From a virus, in IMG/VR virus record IMGVR_UViG_3300010149_000095, positions 1-29,657 of that record: 29,657 nucleotides of DNA; one strand, 5' to 3'. A program made the translations under genes and the position numbers. Numbering within the stretch: the stretch's first letter is position 1; every line of letters begins with the position of its first letter. Below the pieces are notes generated by a model. The model was not told the DNA's origin. It ran no database searches and was given only the letters and a program-made list of their open reading frames with translations. Of the stretch, positions 8,501 through 16,893 are shown piece after piece.

Positions 8501-10667
8501 ATATGTTGTTTATTTCATCTGAGGTTTTTAATTTATAATAAAAATCCCCTCCATCATTAATTGCGACTGAAGTTACTGGTACTTTGGTTGCTAAATTCTT
8601 ATTTACCAAGGACTCAAATATATCTTGAGTATAAGGATCAACACTTAAAGAGTTTACATTGAGAGATATAATATTTGAAGAAGGATTTTTTTTAGCTGCT
8701 TCTAAAATAATTTTTTCGCCAAAAGGTATTGAATTATTAATAGTTTCGCCTTGGTTTATTTCTAATTCAACCTCTAACTCGTTGAAAAGAATGTCATTTT
8801 GATTAACATCTATTCCTAAATTTTCAACCATTTCATTAATAGCGTTCCCTTCTGGCCCTTCCGCTTTACTAAAAATAAATTCACCTATAGTTTCACCATT
8901 TTTATCTACAACAACAGCGTTGTTTTTAGAAAATTGAAGAATAAATTCTTTACCTACCTCCTCGGTCTCTGAAATTTCAGTTTCAACCTCGCTCTCTTGG
9001 GCTGGTTGGCCGGGCGTTTCTTTTTGGGCTTGTGTAGTCTCTCCGGTAAGCTCTGTGGGTTGATTGTCTCCTTCAACCACTGTTTCGCTAACGTCGGATT
9101 GTTCTTCATTAAGTACCTCAGCTGGGCTTTCGATTGGATTGGCATATCTGTCTGTTATTTTTTTAATATCACTTTTAAGTTGTTCTTCTTTCGAGGCTGT
9201 ATCTACTGGATTATTCTTTGCATTATCTAAATCTCTTTGTAAAGGAATTAATGTGTTTAAATCATCCTCCGATATATCAGGATAAGCCCTCTCAAAATTT
9301 TCTTTTATTTGTACGTTTTGCTGTGCTTCAGTTTTTTTATTTTGCAGTTTTTGTTTTAATGAGGAGTCATTTTCAATATCTACTTTAAAGTTAACAAGAT
9401 CAGTGTCTTCGGCTTTATCAATAAAGTCTTCTACAAATTCTTTGGTTACACTTTGACCATCCTTAGTATATTTTGCCCTTCCAGGAATAGCTTTTTTTGC
9501 AAGCCTGTACGCGGGATTTAAAAACTTTGCAAAAGTTATCGGGCCACCACCGACTGCTTCTAAGCCTATTTCAGCTGCATCCACTTCTTGACCTGCTACT
9601 GCCATACCTGCTCTTTCACCAAGGGCTCCTCCTGCACCTTCAACTACACCCGAAGCCAAAACACTAGCAGGTCGGCTTATCCCCTTAGGTATTGCAGACT
9701 TTACTATTTTAGTTCCTAGTTTACCTGCCAAGCCCGAGGTTAAAGCTTCTATAGCTCCTATAGTAACTCCTCTGCCTACAGATTTTCTTTTAATACTACT
9801 TATTTTATCATCGTCCTCTAAGACTGCGCGTATGTTTTCATTAGTGAATGGCTTGCCGTCTAGCTCTTTTTGCAAAAGTTCTGTGAAAGTAGTAGCGGTT
9901 TCAAGCATTCCGCTTGCACCAAAAAATGCACCCCCTAAGGCACCTGTTCCCGCTCCAAACAACGCCCCTGGCCCTGATATTGATGTTAAGGCAGCCCCTG
10001 CAGCTGCTCCTGTGCCTGCGCCAGCAATTCCTGCAGCTATTGATGTAGGATTGACTAGACCCGTAAGAGATGAAATTAATACTTGTGGTGCAACACCAAA
10101 GTTTTTTCCTAAAGCTTTTACTGTACCTAGTATACCCCCGCCCTCTTTTTGAACATCTTTATAGTATTGTCTGAGCTCATCAGTTGGCCCTTGACGCTGC
10201 ATAATATCAACAGCTTCACGAAAATCATCTAAGGCTTCATCAGTTACTTCTTTACCTTGACCGAAAACTGCAAATGCGTCATCCACGCTTGCACCTTGAG
10301 AAACACCTGTTTTGTAGGAGCGGTACATATCCCCAAAAAAATCAGTCACAGGGTTTTTGCCAAATGTTCTTTCTAAAGCAGTATCAGTCTCCCCCGTTTG
10401 GATTCTTGGAGTTGTGGGTGATGCGGGTTGCACCGAAGTGCCATCTTCCAATTCTGATTCCCCATCTCTGTTTTGGCTTGCGTTTTTTTTTTCGGACCAA
10501 GCGGTCTTAAAAGTATTTAAATCGGTTGTGTCAAATAAACCTTGAGCTAAACCGAGATCATACAAGCCTTGCTGTTGTTGCTCATTAGATTGGGAAAACA
10601 TATCGTAAGTGATTGCGTCACTAATAATTTCGTTATCTAAATAAAGTTTGTATAATTGTTCTAACAT
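5490..10667 (-). CDS. Giant virion protein, probable ejection protein (T7 gp16-like position)
   Basis: This 1725-residue protein is the last gene of the late operon. The N-terminus (about 1-60) is helical. Residues about 193-255 form a long Gly/Ala-rich segment (GIAGAGTGAAAGAA, GAGTGALGG), a glycine-zipper pattern able to enter membranes. A second Gly-rich patch lies at about 300-380. The middle is acidic and Pro/Gln/Glu-rich, probably disordered. The last third is helical, with hydrophobic stretches, and ends in a very basic tail (KRKKRERELKRKRNARK). I see no transglycosylase or protease motif. Its size, final position, and the 259- and 556-residue genes before it parallel T7 gp14-gp15-gp16, which are ejected to form a trans-envelope conduit. 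A large polyvalent protein carrying enzymes into the host is the alternative. Start and upstream stop abut with no gap. Confidence 0.75.
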   Translation of the reverse strand: MLEQLYKLYLDNEIISDAITYDMFSQSNEQQQQGLYDLGLAQGLFDTTDLNTFKTAWSEKKNASQNRDGESELEDGTSVQPASPTTPRIQTGETDTALERTFGKNPVTDFFGDMYRSYKTGVSQGASVDDAFAVFGQGKEVTDEALDDFREAVDIMQRQGPTDELRQYYKDVQKEGGGILGTVKALGKNFGVAPQVLISSLTGLVNPTSIAAGIAGAGTGAAAGAALTSISGPGALFGAGTGALGGAFFGASGMLETATTFTELLQKELDGKPFTNENIRAVLEDDDKISSIKRKSVGRGVTIGAIEALTSGLAGKLGTKIVKSAIPKGISRPASVLASGVVEGAGGALGERAGMAVAGQEVDAAEIGLEAVGGGPITFAKFLNPAYRLAKKAIPGRAKYTKDGQSVTKEFVEDFIDKAEDTDLVNFKVDIENDSSLKQKLQNKKTEAQQNVQIKENFERAYPDISEDDLNTLIPLQRDLDNAKNNPVDTASKEEQLKSDIKKITDRYANPIESPAEVLNEEQSDVSETVVEGDNQPTELTGETTQAQKETPGQPAQESEVETEISETEEVGKEFILQFSKNNAVVVDKNGETIGEFIFSKAEGPEGNAINEMVENLGIDVNQNDILFNELEVELEINQGETINNSIPFGEKIILEAAKKNPSSNIISLNVNSLSVDPYTQDIFESLVNKNLATKVPVTSVAINDGGDFYYKLKTSDEINNILNVDDASLAPRPLVEGEVKGAIRTDGDVIVQTFIKTIKGRERPNSLAPISVLDEFDLNLEDNNIEGLEIIGVRQIKRTKDGKVNTATLAVRDGDGQFEAEVVITPKQPDSPQVEPTSQESQTVIEEESTKKQKEFKEEIKQKVKQSLNEITPAFNTITEKIASAFNIKFARNLKSAITGRGRILEGIRSTPTPYVDQTLGIKNSTVVYDKVFRPVVEGYAKMSFELQDKVEEMDAAYNTLKKKGVSSNQQLKDAYEIGIYLVAREHEGNIKANMASETSPPAAAMLRSTIQLIEDGSILTMRDATALQELLDKYEVDGQITAENVKKGLSKEQLAAANKVIELNNSLYEKAKEASQRRGIPFVTIEDYTHRQVLMSKEASDVDVLDKSSKFAAPSTFGGTIIERIAGPRAIQFNPFESSKRGAQETLIDYELTPSVLEVQDLTRALEKKYKNGNKGQKEGAIALSRAIRELLRVTYLRTYMQADNNLSRSAIKEIKRIAYRQLLSSAPRFSAELIGNATMLVAQPAEVVSNAYGKYAPVWSKVGAKPNDTFINLLKNLNSAESVKLAGRRGQKILDSDGQTKYADEGNFLNLSESPTSMQGPVAQKMEYLASIGPKQTYQAIAKASDFLMGGADRVIARPIWVSKFAFEFKNKVKEFNNEDIDLSVKDFDELSKKNSKSIYLDPKYDKALKEAVREADRTSVELVTSSNPLNGIIKNMARPESRKSLMNYYRTINSFMANFTLNEYATAKFAIGALTKEGKISQGKAGRLLAGVFARMSSYVVLYKLFADFMDQLFGAPEDEQDRYDLFAARQMVGAVSTLMFRQSLGNIPSLPINLGIEYLNKNYLESLRAGADYNSYENSIVLSLINLDQLGKKSLGEIGLPVLLGPITPLYRSANRAFDLAVRSQTRKTEDARNRALEELTNRMTFEALGQVGLVPFYKDARRIQLKKRFDEDKKSKPISKSQLRKINPDLYKRLYGPDSPEGKRKKRERELKRKRNARK

Positions 10668-12338
10668 TTAGTTTGTTTTGAATAAATTGTCCCCCGCTTT
10701 CGAGTTATCACCACTAGTAGCTTCTAGGTCCGGATTATATATTTTGAACAGTTCTTCTGAACCAAATATTTTAATGTAATCATCACGATTTAATTTACGT
10801 TTATTGTCTTTGTTTGCTTTATCCAAAACATCAAAAAAGTTTACAATGAACTGTTGTTTTTCACCTGCGTCAAGTGGCAAATTGATAGACTTATCCATTA
10901 GTTTTGGAACTTTTAAGGTTGTATACTTAACGTTTTTGTCTAAGGTTATTGGTTGGCCGCTTTGCGGACCATATATACTACCTGTTCCAACTTGCATTTC
11001 GTCTGTATAGTCTCTCTCACCAAAATCCACTTTTATATCTTTCATATTAAAACCTTCAAAAGTGTTGCTATTATCAAACATACTTTTAATAGCCTCGCGA
11101 GTTGTTGGTTGGTTTTCAATATCTATAGCTTCATCATCTAAGTTCCTTAATCTCACCTTGGCAACTTCTCCCGCACCCTCTGCTGTGCCCAATATATTTG
11201 AATTTGACATAAATTCTACATAATTATCTGTATCCTCTTCTTCTTTTTCAGACTTGCGTAAATTAAGAATTTCTTTTTGATACTCAGTTAAAGCTGGAGG
11301 CTCTAATATCGATGCGCCAAGTTGTTGTTGGAGTTTTCTCCTTACTAAATCTTTCGCATCTTGAAGTTGTTTATCAGTTAATACTACTTGACCGTTAGGA
11401 CTATAAGCTATATCATTAGTTTCTGCCTTAGGATTTTTGAGGGTTCCGTCTTCATTAAATAACTTAGGGTCAAACTTTAAATTGTATTTTTTACCACTAT
11501 GGTCAGCAAGTATACTAGCAGCTGCTTGTGAGTTTTTGTCACCCACAATAGCTTCTACCTCATCATTTAAAGCAGTGTTTAATTTGTCTTGAAAAGCTTC
11601 ATCTCTCTTAAATTTTTCCCTTTCTTCTTTTGAAAGCAAACCTATATCAAACATCGAAACGCTTTTGGTCGTGCCGTCTTCTGCTCTGTAAGTTATCTTA
11701 CCTAAATTATCAGTAACATTTTTTACCGTATTATCTAATTCAAAGTTTTTAAAATCTGTAGTAGAAAGCTTAAGTAGCATACCTGCGTTCATGAAGTTAG
11801 ATGGATCAGTTGATACTGTACCATCGGGGTTTAATTTAGAAACATTGACAGATGCCGTAGCAGGATTTATGTACGCACCACTATCTGCAAAATTTAAATA
11901 ACCTTGCATCTGAGATTTTAAATCAGAAAGCAACACACTAGACTTGCCGTCTAATATATTTTGCATAGCAGAGTCGTAGTTCTCATTAAATTTATTCACC
12001 GCAGTGAACATAAGGTCAGTACCTGATTTTAAATTTGCTCTACGGTTATAATATTCTCTTTCGCTTATTGCATTGTTTTTAAGTAATCTTAAATCCGCTA
12101 ATGCTTGTTGTTGTGCTTGTGATGAAAAATCAGAAACAAATCTGTTTGCTTGTTCATACTGACCAACAGGAGCGTCTAACAAATTCTTTGCGATTTCTGC
12201 TGATTGTTTTTCAATATCAGACTTTCTCGCTTCTCTGTCTGTAAATTCATCGGTAATAACTTTACCCATGTCCCTACCCACTTGTGCCCAATCTGTTACG
12301 ACAGGCTTTGTATCTCTTACATATCCAAATCCAGACAT
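10668..12338 (-). CDS. Internal virion protein (T7 gp15-like position)
   Basis: The 556-residue product is soluble, Gln/Asn/Asp-rich and mostly helical, with no signal peptide or clear membrane segment. The N-terminal half (about 20-150) has long amphipathic helices (EQANRFVSDFSSQAQQQALADLRLL). I recognise no catalytic motif. It sits between the Ala-rich 259-residue protein and the giant 1725-residue protein, abutting the latter exactly (TAA then ATG) and separated from the former by three bases. A structural role in the internal core or ejection apparatus is inferred from position and character. Confidence 0.65.
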   Translation of the reverse strand: MSGFGYVRDTKPVVTDWAQVGRDMGKVITDEFTDREARKSDIEKQSAEIAKNLLDAPVGQYEQANRFVSDFSSQAQQQALADLRLLKNNAISEREYYNRRANLKSGTDLMFTAVNKFNENYDSAMQNILDGKSSVLLSDLKSQMQGYLNFADSGAYINPATASVNVSKLNPDGTVSTDPSNFMNAGMLLKLSTTDFKNFELDNTVKNVTDNLGKITYRAEDGTTKSVSMFDIGLLSKEEREKFKRDEAFQDKLNTALNDEVEAIVGDKNSQAAASILADHSGKKYNLKFDPKLFNEDGTLKNPKAETNDIAYSPNGQVVLTDKQLQDAKDLVRRKLQQQLGASILEPPALTEYQKEILNLRKSEKEEEDTDNYVEFMSNSNILGTAEGAGEVAKVRLRNLDDEAIDIENQPTTREAIKSMFDNSNTFEGFNMKDIKVDFGERDYTDEMQVGTGSIYGPQSGQPITLDKNVKYTTLKVPKLMDKSINLPLDAGEKQQFIVNFFDVLDKANKDNKRKLNRDDYIKIFGSEELFKIYNPDLEATSGDNSKAGDNLFKTN

Positions 12339-12341
12339 ATC

Positions 12342-13121
12342 TTAACTTATTATTATAGGATCAAGATCTTCTTCCATCACTTGAACACTGTTGGCGTCTA
12401 CTATAGGTGCCGCAGTTACTGAGCCAAACACATCTTGAAAAGACATTTCTTCAGCTGTATTGGATATTGCAGCAGGATCGACCGCATTATTACCTCCGAA
12501 CAATGGTAAAGCTTTTAAGCCAGCAGCTCCTGCTGAAACTAACCCTTGTGCTCCTGATGCCATTTGTTGTTGCTGTGCTTGCCTTGCATCTGCTGCCATA
12601 GATTGATAACCTCTAGCCTCTTGTTGTCTTAATCCTGATTTAACACCTGCAATCCTTGCGTCTTCAGCGGCTATGGCTTTATTTAAACCAAACTGCATGT
12701 TAGCTAAATTTTGTCTAGATCTTGCTTGTGCTTGTTGGTTAATCGCATTCGCTCTTCCTGCCACTGCAATAGCACCTCTTTCTTCTCCCTCTTGCCCTGC
12801 TTGCACGATTTGTTGTGTGCCCATTAGGCCAGACAACCTTTCTTGTTCAAAAGCCTCTAATGGCGCCGTCACATTCTCAAGATAGTTTGGTTCTATTAAA
12901 TTTATTGCTGTATCAAAAGCTGTGCTTGCTTTGTCCGCTGCTTCATTTGCTTTACGTTTTTGTTTGCCAGCTTGTAAAAAATTTAAACCAGAACCAATCA
13001 AGCTACTTCCTGCACTAGCTAAAGCTGCAAGAGCCATTGGCGCTATAGCCTTGTAAACCGTTACATGTTCTGAAAATAAATTTACTAATATTTCTTGTGC
13101 GGCTAATAAGATTCCTGCCAT
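12342..13121 (-). CDS. Ala/Gln-rich internal virion protein (T7 gp14-like)
   Basis: The 259-residue product begins with a hydrophobic stretch and a Gly/Ala/Ser-rich segment (ALAALASAGSSLIGSGL, about 31-47), then long Ala/Gln-rich helices (about 55-205) likely to form coiled coils. This layout, a membrane-active N-terminus plus Gln/Ala helices, resembles T7 gp14-like internal core proteins. It opens the three-gene ejection-type block and has its own promoter-like box (13147-13154), placing it about 25 bases into a transcript. An internal Met at residue 29 (MALAALAS) is an alternative start. The leader at the chosen ATG is A/T-rich, as elsewhere in the window. Confidence 0.7.
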   Translation of the reverse strand: MAGILLAAQEILVNLFSEHVTVYKAIAPMALAALASAGSSLIGSGLNFLQAGKQKRKANEAADKASTAFDTAINLIEPNYLENVTAPLEAFEQERLSGLMGTQQIVQAGQEGEERGAIAVAGRANAINQQAQARSRQNLANMQFGLNKAIAAEDARIAGVKSGLRQQEARGYQSMAADARQAQQQQMASGAQGLVSAGAAGLKALPLFGGNNAVDPAAISNTAEEMSFQDVFGSVTAAPIVDANSVQVMEEDLDPIIIS

Positions 13122-13146
13122 ATTAAATATTTTTAGTTGATAAAAA

Positions 13147-13154
13147 CAAAGATA
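13147..13154 (-). promoter_or_regulatory. TATCTTTG promoter -7 box for the internal-protein block
   Basis: The minus strand reads TATCTTTG, a full match to the Bacteroidota -7 consensus TAnnTTTG. It lies in the 40-base gap upstream of the 259-residue gene. No TTTG-type -33 element is visible at the usual distance. Confidence 0.65.
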
Positions 13155-13161
13155 CTAAATT

Positions 13162-14556
13162 TTAAGGATAGCTTTTCATGATCTGTGCTTGTATGGCAAA
13201 GAGCTCCGTAGGCGATGGACCAGTGTTTTCCAAAACAAAACGACAGAAGTGACCAAGCAGCCCGTAGGACTCAGCTGTATTGTTCTTTACGCTAACTAAG
13301 TAAGGGTCTACAGTAGTAGGTGAGGTCGATCCAGAAACACTTGCATCTACAACTATATTATTTATATTTTGTTGTAAGTTTATATTTACTGCCGTTACTT
13401 GTCCTGCAAGCTCAGGTATATTAGTAAATTCATTATTGTAATATAAAAAATCTCCAATACTCAGGATAGATCCAATCTCAAAAAGAGGATCTGTAGAAAA
13501 CTCAAACTGTCTTGAGCTTGGAGCTCCTGAGTAACTAACACATCTTCCCAAACCATTTATAGCTCTTGATGAAAAGTTAGCAAGAAGAGCAGGCGACTGT
13601 GTTGTATTTTTTATTGCTGCATACCAAGAACCCTCTTTGAGTTCAAACCAATTATTACTTATAAAACCATCTGCTTGCAAATCAGTTTGAAGAGTCACAT
13701 TCCAAGGCTCATCAGATTGTAGGTTTATTGTTTTAAATAATTTACTAGCAAGAGGCAACTCGTTTATCACACTTGTAATCTCAGAATTATACTGTTCACC
13801 ATAAAAATTATTTCTTAGTTCGTTAGTGTTATGTCTCCATAGGTTCCCACCATTAAAGGTGTAAAAATAGTTATTCATCCCTATCATATAGTCAGGATTA
13901 TAAGAATAGAATGATGGCCATCCTTTTGCCTTCTCACTATAGGTTAAAGTAAATTGTGGCCCTAAAGGCACTATAGGTTCAGGCACAGGGTTACTAGGTA
14001 TAGGAGTAGGTGTAGGGGTTGATGTTGGCACCGGTGTCTGCCCCGCTGGCGTCGGCGTAGGAGTCGCAGTTGGAGTAGGTGTTATAGGGGTTGCTGTGGG
14101 CGTGGGAGTAGGAACAAATGTAGGGGTAGGAGTTGGTGTATTGGTAGTAACTCCTTCAACACATATTTGTCCTGATCCAAATGCTCCACTATTTTGTGTC
14201 TCTAATTTAAATGTATTTACTGTATAGTCACCAGCTGCTAATGAGCCAATGCTTGTTTGGCTAAACGCAGTAACAACACGGTTAGTTGAATCGGCAACGG
14301 GAGCTTGATTAGAAGGATAAAACCTTATCATTTCTATACCGTTGGAGTCCAATATCACTCCTAAGGTTCTTACATATCCTTGTCCAGAAATAAAAGTGGC
14401 TGTAGCAAATGGTTGAGTAGCTGCGGTAAAAGTTAACTCTGGAACTTTTATAGTGGAGATATTGACCACCTCATAGGTAACTCCATCATTAGCTGTATAG
14501 GTTGAAACAGCGCTTTGTGAGTTAGTTATTTGAAGTCCACAATATCTAGCGATCAT
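13162..14556 (-). CDS. Tail protein with Pro-Thr linker and muzzle/stabilization-type C-terminal domain
   Basis: The 464-residue protein has three parts. Residues 1-136 form a beta-rich domain. A Pro-Thr tract (137-189) follows, a mucin-like repeat of PT, AT and VP units. Residues about 201-464 contain KAKGWPSFYSYNPDYMIGMN, GGNLWRHNTN and RNNFYG. From memory, similar sequence forms the C-terminal end of large stabilization/muzzle tail proteins in marine and crAss-like phages. If so, this is a detached C-terminal domain of that protein plus a new receptor-facing domain. It follows two glycosyltransferase genes and has its own promoter box (14576-14583). No signal peptide is seen. A virion role is well supported by context; the adhesin role is inferred. 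Confidence 0.75.
   Translation of the reverse strand: MIARYCGLQITNSQSAVSTYTANDGVTYEVVNISTIKVPELTFTAATQPFATATFISGQGYVRTLGVILDSNGIEMIRFYPSNQAPVADSTNRVVTAFSQTSIGSLAAGDYTVNTFKLETQNSGAFGSGQICVEGVTTNTPTPTPTFVPTPTPTATPITPTPTATPTPTPAGQTPVPTSTPTPTPIPSNPVPEPIVPLGPQFTLTYSEKAKGWPSFYSYNPDYMIGMNNYFYTFNGGNLWRHNTNELRNNFYGEQYNSEITSVINELPLASKLFKTINLQSDEPWNVTLQTDLQADGFISNNWFELKEGSWYAAIKNTTQSPALLANFSSRAINGLGRCVSYSGAPSSRQFEFSTDPLFEIGSILSIGDFLYYNNEFTNIPELAGQVTAVNINLQQNINNIVVDASVSGSTSPTTVDPYLVSVKNNTAESYGLLGHFCRFVLENTGPSPTELFAIQAQIMKSYP
13990..14148 (-). repeat. Pro-Thr tract coding repeat 1
   Basis: Degenerate tandem six-base units (plus strand GTAGGA, GTTGGT, GTGGGC) encode alternating Pro and Thr with Ala, Val and Ile breaks, residues 137-189 of the 464-residue protein. 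About 20 Thr residues are exposed in a probably extended, disordered linker. Confidence 0.9.
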
Positions 14557-14575
14557 AACATTAAATTAGTACACA

Positions 14576-14583
14576 CAAAAATA
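14576..14583 (-). promoter_or_regulatory. TATTTTTG promoter -7 box
   Basis: The minus strand reads TATTTTTG, matching TAnnTTTG, in the 39-base gap between the double glycosyltransferase and the 464-residue tail protein. It sits about 20 bases before the ATG, leaving a very short leader. No -33 element is seen. Confidence 0.55.
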
Positions 14584-14595
14584 CGATTTTATTTT

Positions 14596-16893
14596 TTAAG
14601 ATATTTTTAACCGGTCAATTGGTATCTCCCACAGAAAGTTTTGATTATCTTCTATACCACCTGATATGATCAAGTAGTCACCATCTTCAATCATCGTGGT
14701 AATAAACATAAGACTATATCCTACATATGAATTTATAAAAGGAACGGGATTGAGAAATTTAATTTTAAAGTCTTTATCAAAGCCAACAGCATAATGATTA
14801 TACTTGCGTTCTGAATATATTTTTGTGTGTATTAAATATACGTAGCAATCATGCTTTTCAATGTAGATAGGATTAGTGGATCCACCTGTAGTTGTGTTGG
14901 ATGAAAAATATAATTGATCTCGAGGTAGTAATGAACTTAAATTATTTATTGTGTTAATGTGTTCCTTAAAAATAAGCTTGTCAAAATCATAACATTTATA
15001 TATTATTAGACTTGGCGTGGTTGAGTATACAAAATATAGCTCAGTCTCATGCTCAAAAAATAACCAGTTCTTTTCCCAATAAACTTCTTTGTTACTTACA
15101 AAAGCCATTCTATGATACTTCTCTATATTTATTTTGCCAAGAAAATTGTAATCAGAATCTAAGACACCCATGTAAGTATTAAAGTCAGTGTCTATATATG
15201 CTGTGCATAAATATGTCCCCCCTTGGTATGTAAAAGCTCTATAGTCTTCAAACTTGTGTAATTGATCTGCCCCTTGTATTTGTTTTATTTTTTTCGTTTG
15301 TAATTTTAATGAGGCATCAAAGTTATATTCGACTAGTTGAGTACAAGCTCCTAGTTGTTTCATAAACTTTGTCCTAGATGTATCTTCATCATATCTCGCC
15401 ACACCTCTGTATCCCTCTTGCGTGGTGTGTATAGTAATATTATGAGAAACTGTTGGCGCATCCTCGCGACTTAGTAAGATTATTTTTTTTCTTTCGTTAT
15501 TACCTCTCCATGTTCCTGCAAACATGTGTGTCAGATACACATCACTTCTGTCTACAGCAAAAGGATTTTCCGATTTGAAGGAGTTGCTATGGCTTTGGTT
15601 AGAACCAAAAGCGTTTATAGGTAACAAGTGACTGTCCTTTACTTGTTGTTTGCCTCCAAAGTAACTTATCATGTGTTTGCTAAATCTACCTGGACCTGTA
15701 TTTTTTAGGACACCATCAACGGGGTTGTTTATTATATCATTGATAATTAAATTAAGAGGCATTTGTTTGGGTGCAGCTGCAAAAGCCCAGTTGCAAACGC
15801 TTTTGATTTTGCCATTTACATTGACACCTATACCATCAAAGAAAGTATCTTGCTGTTCTAGGTCTGCTTCAAGGCCTACAACAAGCTCTTGGTCTTTGAT
15901 CCAATTACGCAATGGCTGATTACAGTATATATCCGCATCTACATATACACCGCCGTTTTCCCAGATGTAGCAGTAACGAAAAAAGTCTGAGCGCTCCCCT
16001 CTTTCTTTTAAGCTTTTGTATGCTTCATTGTATATGCTACTAGCAAACCACGCATCAACTTTTTCTTGATTAAAATATATCATTTCATATTCTGGGTTGT
16101 GCTTTTCAAAAGACTGTATCATGTACTCATTTAGGTCTAAACTATCGTAAGTTGTAAATATTATAGTGTTAGGTATTTTTTTAAACACCTTGTTGTTTTG
16201 CACATAATCAAAGAAAGGTTTATTGTTAAGAGCTTTCATCTCTTCTCGATAAGCAGGGTACTCAACGTGTAAGACAGGCTCACCGTTGTATTTAAACTGT
16301 GTAGTAGTAAAGTCGTGTTGTAATATTTTGACACGTTCCTTTCCAATTCGTTGATCGCCAAGTTCGTATTCAGTTTCAATATCTCTACCGCAGACTCTGT
16401 TTAAACACTTGCCTAACAATCCAGGGCCTGTGTAATCTAAATAAAACTGTTCGTGTTTAGATTGAATGTTTTTTACAGCTTGATTGATTGCCTCCCACAT
16501 TAAAGGATGTTTTGGAGTGACAGCAATAAACGCATTGGCTAGCCATTTTTTAGCCATTGGATCATCTCTTACTACCACTAGCTTATCATTAGAATTTATA
16601 TACTTGTCTATACTAGTTAGACATATTGTGTCGCTGTCGACATATATACCACCTCTGATATAAAGTACACAGTAACGAAACAAATCAGCTTTGAAAGCAC
16701 CTGGAAGTATGGTGTCGTATGCTGTTAATACAGGTTTTTCAAAATGCTCTTTTATAAAATCTATTCTTTCTGCTGCATCATAAAAAAGATACACATAGTC
16801 ATGATTGTTTACTCTCCAGCTTTCGCAAGCTTTAGCCATGCCCACGGGTTTGTTCTTGGTTTCAAATGTTTGATGAATTATTTTTGGTATCAT
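14596..16893 (-). CDS. Double GT32-type glycosyltransferase with C-terminal GH130-like propeller
   Basis: The 765-residue enzyme has two tandem GT32 (OCH1-like, sugar-binding DXD) domains. Domain 1 (about 1-235) opens with IPKIIHQTF and carries KADLFRY (68-74) and GGIYVDSD (81-88). Domain 2 (about 238-470) carries RSDFFRY (301-307) and GGVYVDAD (314-321). Both DXD motifs are intact, so both may bind a metal-sugar nucleotide. The C-terminal third (about 490-765) is strand-rich with EDYRAF (549-554), GGSTNPI (670-676), an HTK (689-691) and SGGIEDN (744-750). These spacings recall five-bladed GH130-type propellers, though the fit is only by eye. Its start overlaps the GT60-type stop (ATGA), so the two enzymes are co-translated. 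Proposed role: extending a glycan begun by GT60 on virion proteins. Modification of host surface sugar is the alternative. Confidence 0.85.
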   Translation of the reverse strand: MIPKIIHQTFETKNKPVGMAKACESWRVNNHDYVYLFYDAAERIDFIKEHFEKPVLTAYDTILPGAFKADLFRYCVLYIRGGIYVDSDTICLTSIDKYINSNDKLVVVRDDPMAKKWLANAFIAVTPKHPLMWEAINQAVKNIQSKHEQFYLDYTGPGLLGKCLNRVCGRDIETEYELGDQRIGKERVKILQHDFTTTQFKYNGEPVLHVEYPAYREEMKALNNKPFFDYVQNNKVFKKIPNTIIFTTYDSLDLNEYMIQSFEKHNPEYEMIYFNQEKVDAWFASSIYNEAYKSLKERGERSDFFRYCYIWENGGVYVDADIYCNQPLRNWIKDQELVVGLEADLEQQDTFFDGIGVNVNGKIKSVCNWAFAAAPKQMPLNLIINDIINNPVDGVLKNTGPGRFSKHMISYFGGKQQVKDSHLLPINAFGSNQSHSNSFKSENPFAVDRSDVYLTHMFAGTWRGNNERKKIILLSREDAPTVSHNITIHTTQEGYRGVARYDEDTSRTKFMKQLGACTQLVEYNFDASLKLQTKKIKQIQGADQLHKFEDYRAFTYQGGTYLCTAYIDTDFNTYMGVLDSDYNFLGKINIEKYHRMAFVSNKEVYWEKNWLFFEHETELYFVYSTTPSLIIYKCYDFDKLIFKEHINTINNLSSLLPRDQLYFSSNTTTGGSTNPIYIEKHDCYVYLIHTKIYSERKYNHYAVGFDKDFKIKFLNPVPFINSYVGYSLMFITTMIEDGDYLIISGGIEDNQNFLWEIPIDRLKIS

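Noticed and set aside
9832-10152. Ala/Pro-rich plus-strand frame
   Set aside because: It is the antisense of the Gly/Ala-rich segment of the 1725-residue gene, with no leader or neighbouring gene on that strand.
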